From Bacteroides eggerthii (GTDB taxonomy: Bacteria > Bacteroidota > Bacteroidia > Bacteroidales > Bacteroidaceae), in NCBI RefSeq assembly GCF_025146565.1, contig NZ_CP102258.1:744001-808000 (forward strand): 64,000 nucleotides of DNA, given 5' to 3'. The notes under the pieces were generated by a model. That model ran no database searches. It was not told where the DNA came from and saw only the letters and a program-made list of their open reading frames with translations. The translations under genes and the position numbers were made by a program. Below, piece after piece: positions 55,501 through 62,123 of the stretch (its first letter is position 1; every line of letters starts with the position of its first letter).

Positions 55501-56001
55501 GATTTCCGGAATGAGGTTGATGTTGGCATAGTTCTCAAGGAATTCAATGTCATATTGGTCTTTCTCATCATAGATGGAGAATACCATCAGCATGGAAGTC
55601 TGCCGTTTCTGCGTGGTAACGCCCACTTGGGTTACTTCGGCGGGCAGCAAACCTTGAGCCATGGACACGCGATTCTGCACGTTGACGGCTGCCATATCAG
55701 GGTCGGTGCCTTGTTTGAAGTAAATGGAGATTTCGGCAGAACCGTTATTGGCTGCATTGGAGGTCATGTACATCATGTTCTCCACACCGTTGATTTGGTC
55801 TTCCAGCGGTGCGATGACAGAATTCAGCACCGTTTGGGCATTGGCGCCCTGGTAGGTGGCACGTACCGACACTGTCGGAGGTGCAATGTCCGGATATTGG
55901 GTGATAGGCAGTGTGGCCAGACCAATAAGTCCCAAGATCACTATCAGGATGGAGATTACCGTTGACAGTACCGGACGATTAATAAATCTATCTAATTTCA
56001 T
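52585..56001 (-). CDS. RND-family multidrug efflux inner-membrane pump with extra membrane segments
   Basis: The 1138-residue protein follows AcrB in order: TM1, porter domain, TM2-6 with the proton-relay Asp pair (AIVVDDAIVVVEG, near 404), TM7, second porter domain, and TM8-12 with the relay Lys in GLLAKNAILIVEFAL. It is about 90 residues longer than E. coli AcrB (1049). The excess lies between TM6 and TM7 (about residues 528-600), where two additional hydrophobic segments occur (LLFTTIAILGMIFGLF and LCLVMIVISVLALAGM). An even number of helices keeps the topology. It exports drugs or bile salts by proton antiport with the neighbouring AcrA- and TolC-like proteins. Confidence 0.95.
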   Translation of the reverse strand: MKLDRFINRPVLSTVISILIVILGLIGLATLPITQYPDIAPPTVSVRATYQGANAQTVLNSVIAPLEDQINGVENMMYMTSNAANNGSAEISIYFKQGTDPDMAAVNVQNRVSMAQGLLPAEVTQVGVTTQKRQTSMLMVFSIYDEKDQYDIEFLENYANINLIPEIKRVNGVGDATVLGQDYSMRIWLKPDVMAQYKLIPSDVAGALAEQNIEAAPGQFGERGNQSFQYTIRYKGRLQQPEEFENIVIKALENGEVLRMKDIADIELGRLSYNFNNTVNGHKAVSCIVYQMAGTNATQTISDLEQVLSKASETLPSGLKINIAQSANDFLFASIHEVVKTLIEAFILVFIVVYIFLQDMRSTLIPAIAIPVALIATFFVLKLIGFSINLLTLSAMVLAIAIVVDDAIVVVEGVHAKLDQGYKSARTASIDAMSELGGAIVSITLVMMSVFVPVSFMGGTAGTFYRQFGLTMAIAIGFSALNALTLSPALCAIFLKPHNSDAGMKERIGVATKEARKIMIARYADSIGKMMRPGLTLLFTTIAILGMIFGLFNFENHPVLCLVMIVISVLALAGMTTDKFKHSFNASYDSILGKYKKQVLRFIQKKWLSGGIVVGSIVLLVVFMNITPTGMVPNEDTGTIMGVVTLPPGTSQERAMEVLTRVDSLVAADPAVESRTVISGFSFIGGQGPSYGSLIIKLKDWEDRSTMQNSTVVYATLFMRAQKIIKEAQVLFFAPPMIPGYSASSDIELNMQDKTGGDLNHFFEVVNQYTAALEARPEINSAKTSFNPNFPQYMLDIDAAACKKAGLSPSAILSTMQGYFGGLYASNFNSFGKMYRVMIQAEPNATKNLESLSSIKVRNGNEMAPITQFVSIKKVYGPDIISRFNLYTSMKVMVAPASGYTSGQALAAIAEVAKESLPTGFAYELGGMAREEAETSGSTTGLIFVLCFVFVYLLLSAQYESYILPLSVLLSVPFGLLGSFLFVSGIGSLGNIPALKMILGTMSNDIYMQIALIMLMGLLAKNAILIVEFALDRRKMGMSITWAAVLGAGARLRPILMTSLAMIVGLLPLMFASGAGANGNRTLGTSAIGGMLIGMILQIFIVPALFVAFQYLQEKVKPMEWEDVDNSDAEPEIEQYTK

Positions 56002-56088
56002 GTTCTTTTTACTGATTAGGAGTTAACGACTGGCGATTGGCAGTTTGCGTTGGTATACCGCAGGCTGTTTATCACTAATCGTTAAACG

Positions 56089-57264
56089 TTAGTTAAACGC
56101 AGTTTGGATATTACCTTCCTTCTGGTCTTTAATGGCTTTCTGATATTCGGCCTCTTTCTCTTCGGGAGTGATAGGAGTGATGACTTGTCCGTCTTTCAGG
56201 TTCTGCACACCTTCTATCACAATCTTGTCGCCGGATTTCAAGCCGTCGGTAACATAGAAGTATTTACCGTCGTTCAGGCTGAATACCTGGATTTCGGTGT
56301 TTTTCAGCGTGTTGTCCGGTTGGGCAACGAACACAAACTTCTTATCCTGTATCTCCGTAGTGGCCGATTGCGGAATCATAATCACGTTTTCCATCGGGTT
56401 GGGGAATACTACGTTTCCTGTACCGCCGCTACGCAGGATGTTGTGCTTGTTGGGGAAGAGCGCGCGCATGTTCACAGCGCCTGTTGTCTGGTCGATGACG
56501 CCGCTGATGGTTTCTACACGTCCGCTGTCGGCATACATGGTTCCGTCAATCAGTTGCAGTTGCACCTGAGGCATCTTTGCAAGGATTTCTTTGATGCTGC
56601 CGCCTTCACGTATCAGTGAAAGGAGCTGTCTTTCGGTCATGGAGAAATAAGCGAACATCTCGGAGATATCGGCAACCGTAGTCAGCGGAGTGCTCATAGA
56701 GGGGCTTACCAAGCTACCCACACGATAGGGGATAGTGCCAACAATACCGTCGCTGGGACTTGTTACGCTGGTGTACGACAAGTTGTTCTTGGCATTGACC
56801 AGTTGTGCTTCCGCCTGTGCCAATTGCGCTTTGGTCTGCGCCAATTGGTTTTCGGCCATTTGCAGGTCATAGTCACTGATGATGTTCTTTTGATTCAGCG
56901 TACGCTTGTTGCTGACTGTAAGCTCTTGCGTATTTACGGCGGCCTTTGCTGTTTCAACCGCTGCTTTGGCTGAATTTACGGCAGCCTGGTACTGCACAGG
57001 ATCGATACTGAACAAAACTTGTCCTTTACGCACAACAGAACCTTCGTCTACGTGTAGTTTAGTGATAAAACCACTCACCATAGGGCGGATTTCCACATCT
57101 TGTTTACCTTTGATAGTAGCCGGATAACTGTTTGTCAGGTTGGCAGTGGTGGTCTCTACCGTAATCACTGCGAATTCGGGTGCTTTACCCGTACTTTTGT
57201 CACCTTGTCCACAACTGCTGAGCAGTGCCAAGCAACATGCCAATAATACTAATCTACTCTTCAT
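56089..57264 (-). CDS. RND efflux periplasmic adaptor (AcrA-type lipoprotein)
   Basis: The 391-residue protein has a lipoprotein signal with Cys18 (LACCLALLSSCGQGDK). It has the membrane-fusion layout: biotinyl-lipoyl-like domain halves (GFITKLHVDEGSVVRKGQVLFSID and SPSDGIVGTIPYRVGSLVSP), an intervening coiled-coil hairpin (about residues 105-165, rich in Ala, Gln and Asn) and a beta-barrel/membrane-proximal part. It bridges the inner pump and outer channel. It is the first gene of the operon; a -7 box CAAAATTA (57381-57388, reverse strand) lies in the 262-bp gap to the next gene, which holds no other gene. Confidence 0.95.
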   Translation of the reverse strand: MKSRLVLLACCLALLSSCGQGDKSTGKAPEFAVITVETTTANLTNSYPATIKGKQDVEIRPMVSGFITKLHVDEGSVVRKGQVLFSIDPVQYQAAVNSAKAAVETAKAAVNTQELTVSNKRTLNQKNIISDYDLQMAENQLAQTKAQLAQAEAQLVNAKNNLSYTSVTSPSDGIVGTIPYRVGSLVSPSMSTPLTTVADISEMFAYFSMTERQLLSLIREGGSIKEILAKMPQVQLQLIDGTMYADSGRVETISGVIDQTTGAVNMRALFPNKHNILRSGGTGNVVFPNPMENVIMIPQSATTEIQDKKFVFVAQPDNTLKNTEIQVFSLNDGKYFYVTDGLKSGDKIVIEGVQNLKDGQVITPITPEEKEAEYQKAIKDQKEGNIQTAFN

Positions 57265-57526
57265 ACTTTTTATAATTCTCTGTATAATTTTATTCTAGTT
57301 AATCGGAAGCTTTTGTGTGTCAATCATAGAAGAAAAAAGGTAGACGTGAAAACTGAATGTATCTATTTAGTTTTCGGTCGCAAAATTATTCTTTTCTCGG
57401 TATATAAGGTGTGAACATCCTTGTTTTTTAACTATGTTTTATATATAGTCGGGAGAAATCTTTGTTTTTTGATTAAAATACTGTAAAGCATACTGCTAAT
57501 TGCCGGATAACCTTTATTTTTGCATC

Positions 57527-59494
57527 ATGTTAGATTGTAAGCGTCATAATAAAAAGAGACCGTTTATACGTAGGTTGTTGGGGGCAGTCGCAGGAATGGC
57601 TGTCTTGTATTCTTGTGCCAGTGTGGGGCGTCTGGAGGGTGGCTCGATAGACGAGGAACCGCCGCGTTTCGTCACGAGTTCTCCATTGCCGGGCACTCTC
57701 CATAACAAGAAGAAAAAAATATCAATCGAATTCGATGAATTTATCAAGTTGGAGAAGGCGAATGAGAAGGTTGTTATCTCACCGCCTCAGGTGCAACAAC
57801 CGGAGATAAAGGCAAATGGCAAGAGAGTGGTGGTTAATTTGCAAGATACGCTGAAGGCCAACACCACGTATACCATAGATTTCTCCGACGCTATCCAAGA
57901 TAATAATGAAGGCAATCCTATGGAAAGCTTTACTTACACGTTTTCCACCGGGGCGGAGCTTGACTCAATGGCCATTGCCGGCACGCTGCTCGATGCATCG
58001 AACCTGGAACCGGTGAAAGGGTTGTTGGTTGGCTTGCATGCCAATCTGGCCGATTCGGCCTTTACCACACAGCCTTTCGACCGCGTAGGACGTACGGACA
58101 GCCGGGGACGGTTCTCCATACGCGGGGTGGCCCCGGGCAAGTACCGCATGTATGCCCTCATGGATGCCGACCAGAATTTTAAGTTCTCCCAACCTACGGA
58201 GATCATAGCTTTCAATGACTCTCTCGTTATTCCTTCCATGGAGGAGCGTACACGTCAGGATACTTTGTGGAAAGACTCTCTGACCATAGATACGGTTATG
58301 GAGAGGCGGTATACTCACTTTTTGCCGGATGATGTGCTGTTGCGCAGTTTCAAGCAGAAGTCTTTCTCGCAGCGCCTTATGAAGACGGAACGCCTTATAC
58401 CGGAGAAGTTTTCTTTCTATTTTACAGCTCCGGCTGACAGCCTGCCTCTGATGAAGGGACTGAATTTCGATGAAAAGGATGCTTTTGTCATAGAGCAAAC
58501 AACCGGACGGAACGATACGATTCATTATTGGATAAAAGATTCCTTACTCTATCAGCAGGATACATTGAGGATGAGCCTGACTTATTTGTACACAGATACG
58601 TTGGAACAGTTAGTTCCCAGGACGGATACGTTGAGAATCGTGTCGAAGGTAAGTTGGAAGAAGCTGCAGGAAAAGAAGCAGGAGGAGAAAGAGAAGGCCG
58701 AAAAGGAAAAGAAGAAAAAAAGGAAGAAGGGTGAGGAAGAACCGGAGCCGACTACTTTTCTGTCGATGGATGTGTATGCGCCTTCGGCCATGGATGTGTA
58801 CGACTATATCACACTGAGTTTTACAGAGCCGATAGCGAGCTTTAATGATACTGCTTTGCACGTAAGGCAGAAGGTGGATACGTTGTGGCAGGATGTCCCG
58901 TTCGACATTATGCGCGATTCGCTGGATTTGAAACAGTATAATCTGTATGCCGACTGGAAACCGGGTGAAAGCTACGCCTTTGAAGTGGACTCCACCGCTT
59001 TTCATGGGCTTTATGGCCTGTTTACCGATAAAGTGAAGAAAGAGTTTACGGTGAAGAAGCTGGAAGAGTACGGACAGATATTCTTCAATATAACCGGAGC
59101 CGATTCTTTGGCGTTTGTAGAATTGCTGGATACTCAGGATAAGGTGGTACGGACAGTGCCGGTGGTAGAGGGCAAGGCTGACTTTTATTATCTGAATCCG
59201 GGAAAATACGGAGCCCGGCTCATTAACGATACAAACGGAAACGGCGTGTGGGATACCGGTGATTATGCTGCCAAACGCCAGCCGGAAATGGTTTATTATT
59301 ATCCGCAGGTGCTGGAGTTCAAGGCCAATTTTGATTTGATTCAGGATTGGAATGTGAAAGAAAGGCCACTGGATAAGCAGAAGCCGGATGAACTAAAAAA
59401 ACAAAAACCAGATGAAGACAAGAAAAAGAAAAATAGCCGGAATAATCGCAACAATGACAGCAACCGCAACAGCGGCAGGGGATACAGTTACTAA
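57527..59494 (+). CDS. Ig-like domain lipoprotein (Big_5/SbsA type) with basic low-complexity tail
   Basis: I take the ATG at 57527 (655 residues); an upstream TTG at 57500 is rejected. The lipoprotein signal is AVAGMAVLYSCASVG. An N-terminal Ig-like domain follows (PPRFVTSSPLPGTL, ISIEFDEFIKL, TYTIDFSDAIQDNNEGNP) and further beta-rich parts without motif. Residues about 395-415 are a run of Lys and Glu, and the last 35 residues are rich in Lys, Asn and Arg. Such proteins are outer-membrane-exposed in Bacteroidota; function unknown. The final 83 bp overlap the next gene in another frame. A TATTTTTG box at 57515-57522 lies too close to the ATG to serve an ordinary leader. Confidence 0.82.
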   Translation: MLDCKRHNKKRPFIRRLLGAVAGMAVLYSCASVGRLEGGSIDEEPPRFVTSSPLPGTLHNKKKKISIEFDEFIKLEKANEKVVISPPQVQQPEIKANGKRVVVNLQDTLKANTTYTIDFSDAIQDNNEGNPMESFTYTFSTGAELDSMAIAGTLLDASNLEPVKGLLVGLHANLADSAFTTQPFDRVGRTDSRGRFSIRGVAPGKYRMYALMDADQNFKFSQPTEIIAFNDSLVIPSMEERTRQDTLWKDSLTIDTVMERRYTHFLPDDVLLRSFKQKSFSQRLMKTERLIPEKFSFYFTAPADSLPLMKGLNFDEKDAFVIEQTTGRNDTIHYWIKDSLLYQQDTLRMSLTYLYTDTLEQLVPRTDTLRIVSKVSWKKLQEKKQEEKEKAEKEKKKKRKKGEEEPEPTTFLSMDVYAPSAMDVYDYITLSFTEPIASFNDTALHVRQKVDTLWQDVPFDIMRDSLDLKQYNLYADWKPGESYAFEVDSTAFHGLYGLFTDKVKKEFTVKKLEEYGQIFFNITGADSLAFVELLDTQDKVVRTVPVVEGKADFYYLNPGKYGARLINDTNGNGVWDTGDYAAKRQPEMVYYYPQVLEFKANFDLIQDWNVKERPLDKQKPDELKKQKPDEDKKKKNSRNNRNNDSNRNSGRGYSY

Positions 59495-60323
59495 AAAGAA
59501 GCGGGCATTGGGCCTGCTTTTGCTGGCGGGGCTTTTATGGCTGGGCGGCACGATGCCTGTGCAGGCCCAGTGTGTGGCAAAGAATGAAGCATTCCAGTCG
59601 GGTGAGCATGTCATGTATGATTTATATTTTAACTGGAAATTTATCTGGAAGAAAGTGGGACTGGCAAGTTTGACCACGAATGGCACTACCTATCATTCCA
59701 AGCCTGCATATCGTTTCAACCTTCTCTCTGTGGGCAGCAAGAAAACTGATTTTTTCTTTAAGATGCGCGATACGTTGACCTGCTATGTCAGTGACAAGCT
59801 TGAACCGCTCTATTTCCGTAAGGCTGCCGAGGAGGGGAAGCGTTATACGGTGGATGAGGCGTGGTTTTCCTATAATGACGGTGTGGCTACCGTAAAGCAG
59901 AAACGAACGTGGCACAATCCAGTGCGCGAGCCGCAGGAAATGGAATATAGCGACAGCCGTTGCATTTTCGACATGTTGAGCATCTTGGCACAGGCGCGTT
60001 CCTACGATCCCCGCGATTACAAAGTCGGGGAGAAGATACTTTTTCCCATGGCAACGGGGCGCAGAGTGGAAGAGCAGACCCTGATTTATCGCGGCAAGGA
60101 GGAGATAGAGGCGAATAACGACACCATCTATCGCTGTCTTGTATTCTCTTTTGTGGAATACAAGAAAGGGAAAGAGAAAGAGGTGATCACTTTCTTTGTT
60201 TCCGATGACAAGAACCACCTCCCCATACGTTTGGATATGTATCTGAACTTTGGCTCTGCGAAAGCCTTTCTCAAGAGCGTGAGGGGAAACCGCTACCCGA
60301 TGACATCCGTAGTGGAAAAGTAA
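59412..60323 (+). CDS. DUF3108 secreted protein
   Basis: The 303-residue frame starts at ATG 59412 inside the end of the Ig-like gene; the in-frame ATG at 59454 is an alternative with a 41-bp overlap. After a basic stretch (KKKRALGLLLLAGLLWLGG) the signal peptide ends near VQAQ. The mature part matches DUF3108: GEHVMYDLYFNWKFIWKKVG, a beta-barrel-like series, and the C-terminal FFVSDDKNHLPIRLDMYLNFG block. DUF3108 proteins are periplasmic and of unknown role. Pairing with Ig-like lipoproteins is common in this phylum. The overlap implies translational coupling. Confidence 0.82.
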   Translation: MKTRKRKIAGIIATMTATATAAGDTVTKKKRALGLLLLAGLLWLGGTMPVQAQCVAKNEAFQSGEHVMYDLYFNWKFIWKKVGLASLTTNGTTYHSKPAYRFNLLSVGSKKTDFFFKMRDTLTCYVSDKLEPLYFRKAAEEGKRYTVDEAWFSYNDGVATVKQKRTWHNPVREPQEMEYSDSRCIFDMLSILAQARSYDPRDYKVGEKILFPMATGRRVEEQTLIYRGKEEIEANNDTIYRCLVFSFVEYKKGKEKEVITFFVSDDKNHLPIRLDMYLNFGSAKAFLKSVRGNRYPMTSVVEK

Positions 60324-60334
60324 CCCCGGCCTTC

Positions 60335-60745
60335 CTAAAGGGGAACGGCAAACGGCAGTGCATCCCCTTTTCTGAAAACGCTGGACTCGAATGTGGCTAC
60401 CAGCTCTCCTTTTTGGTTGGTGATGTCAATCTGGTAATATCCGGTGCTGCGTCCGGCATACCGTTCGCGGGCTTCGGCATACAGCGTGTCTCCGGGACCG
60501 CTGCTGCGCAGGAATGTGATGTTGGAAGAGAGCGAGAAGGCGAGTGTGCCATGGGAGTTGGCGGCGGCTGCCAAAGCAAGGTCGGCCAGCGTAAAGAGGG
60601 CCCCGCCCTGGGTGCGGTTGCCGGCATTGAGGTGCTCTTCCGTAATGACCAGACGTGCTTTGCCATACCCTTCTTTTATTTCTATCAATTCCACGCCAAC
60701 ATTGTCGGCGAAGCGGTCTTTCTTGAAAAATTCCTGTGGAGTCAT
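60335..60745 (-). CDS. PaaI-type hotdog-fold thioesterase
   Basis: The 136-residue protein has the PaaI/YdiI hotdog pattern: the helix with AGNRTQGGALFTLADLALAAAANS, where the Asn/Gly and the Asp near the helix are catalytic, and the strand YAEARERYAGRSTGYYQIDITNQKG. It hydrolyses acyl-CoA thioesters, probably aryl- or phenylacetyl-type. It is a single gene converging on DUF3108 with 11 bp between stop codons, and is unrelated to the glycan system by sequence. Cytoplasmic. Confidence 0.86.
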   Translation of the reverse strand: MTPQEFFKKDRFADNVGVELIEIKEGYGKARLVITEEHLNAGNRTQGGALFTLADLALAAAANSHGTLAFSLSSNITFLRSSGPGDTLYAEARERYAGRSTGYYQIDITNQKGELVATFESSVFRKGDALPFAVPL

Positions 60746-60836
60746 ATTGCTTTGATGATTAATGGTTACAATTTATGATTGTTATCAAAGGAAAACCGGT
60801 TGTTTTGGACGCAAATGTAATATTTTAGCCTTTAAT

Positions 60837-60881
60837 TGGATAATTTAGGCGGGTTATTTTCTAAGGGCCGCGCTACATTTG
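60837..60881 (+). promoter_or_regulatory. GH88-sulfatase promoter with PUL-type element
   Basis: TACATTTG (60874-60881) is a perfect -7 box without a -33 TTTG. Exactly 37 bp upstream is TGGATAATTT, matching 7 of 9 specified bases of TGTACnATTT. The spacing equals that of the main PUL promoters 17-32 kb away. Confidence 0.5.
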
Positions 60882-60923
60882 CAGTCGAAAAATCGACAAT
60901 ATTAATAAATAAATCCCTTACTT

Positions 60924-62123
60924 ATGAAAACAGCTCTTACTACATTGGGCATTTCCCTTTTTGTTTTGGCAGGTTGTGCAGGACAAAAGCAGTCTGCAAA
61001 CGACTTTATACAGGAGAATATTGATAATGCGGTGGCGCAGGAAACGCTTCAGACCGATATTATTGAGAAATCCGGTGAAATCCTCAACCCGCGTACTATT
61101 GATGAGGAGGGAAATATTCATTATATTCCCATTGATGACTGGTGTTCGGGTTTCTTTCCCGGTAATATATGGTATACGTATGAACTGACCGGTGACAAGA
61201 AGTGGTTGCCGCTGGCAGAGAAATATACGGAAGCGCTGGACTCTGTGCAATACCTGACTTGGCATCACGACGTAGGTTTTATGATCGGTTCCAGTTATCT
61301 GAACGGATACCGTTTTGCCAATAAGGAGGAGTACAAGCCCGTAATAATCCAGACGGCCCGGTCATTGTCCACCCGTTTCCGTCCGAATCCGGGAGTCATT
61401 CAGTCTTGGGATGCCGATAAGGGCTGGCAGGCGAAACGCGGCTGGAAATGCCCGGTCATCATTGATAATATGATGAATCTTGAACTGATGTTTGAGGCCA
61501 CCAGACTATCGGGCGACTCTACTTTCTATGATATAGCCAGAAAACACGCCGACACTACGATGGCGAATCATTTCCGGGCGGATAACAGTTGTTACCACGT
61601 AGTGGATTACGATCCGGAAACAGGTGAAGTCCGCAAGAAGCAGACGGCGCAGGGCTATGCCGATGAGTCGGCTTGGGCTCGCGGGCAGGCATGGGCTCTG
61701 TACGGCTACACGATGTGTTACCGCTATACGCACGATGTCAAGTACTTGGAGCAGGCTGAAAAAATATACGGCTTTATCTTTAATAACAAGAATCTTCCGG
61801 AAGATCTGGTTCCCTACTGGGACTTCGATGCTCCCAAGATTCCTGACGAACCTCGTGATGCTTCCGCCGCTGCATGTACGGCTTCTGCCCTCTATGAGTT
61901 GAGCACCTATATTCCGGGCAAGGGATATAAAGAAAAGGCGGACAAGATTATGGAGAGCCTTGCTTCTCCGGCCTATCGTGCCGAGGTGGGGACTAACGGC
62001 AACTTCATCCTGATGCATTCGGTAGGCAGTATTCCTCATGGTGCGGAAATTGATGTGCCTCTGAACTATGCCGACTATTACTTTCTGGAGGCTTTAATGC
62101 GTAAAAGAGACTTGGAAAAATGA
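60924..62123 (+). CDS. GH88 unsaturated glucuronyl hydrolase
   Basis: The 399-residue protein has a lipoprotein signal (LFVLAGCAGQK) and the alpha6/alpha6-barrel of GH88. The two catalytic Asp of Bacillus UGL (Asp88 and Asp149) correspond to Asp116 (WHHDVGFMIGS) and Asp181 (IIDNMMNLE). The enzyme removes the 4,5-unsaturated glucuronic acid from oligosaccharides made by PL8 lyases, so it acts right after them in chondroitin or hyaluronan breakdown in the periplasm. Its stop overlaps the sulfatase start by 4 bp (ATGA), which implies coupled translation. In B. thetaiotaomicron a GH88-sulfatase-PL8 set (BT_3348-3350) belongs to the same PUL. Confidence 0.94.
   Translation: MKTALTTLGISLFVLAGCAGQKQSANDFIQENIDNAVAQETLQTDIIEKSGEILNPRTIDEEGNIHYIPIDDWCSGFFPGNIWYTYELTGDKKWLPLAEKYTEALDSVQYLTWHHDVGFMIGSSYLNGYRFANKEEYKPVIIQTARSLSTRFRPNPGVIQSWDADKGWQAKRGWKCPVIIDNMMNLELMFEATRLSGDSTFYDIARKHADTTMANHFRADNSCYHVVDYDPETGEVRKKQTAQGYADESAWARGQAWALYGYTMCYRYTHDVKYLEQAEKIYGFIFNNKNLPEDLVPYWDFDAPKIPDEPRDASAAACTASALYELSTYIPGKGYKEKADKIMESLASPAYRAEVGTNGNFILMHSVGSIPHGAEIDVPLNYADYYFLEALMRKRDLEK

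Noticed and set aside
54508..55965. Open frame of 485 codons on the forward strand
   Set aside because: It is fully antisense to the RND pump gene, has low-complexity Gly/His/Asp-rich composition and no motif. It is a frame shadow.
57515..57522. TATTTTTG as promoter of the Ig-like lipoprotein gene
   Set aside because: The -7 box ends 4 bp before the chosen ATG, which would place the transcript start inside the codon. Either the box is accidental or the real start is further down; I did not list it as a promoter.
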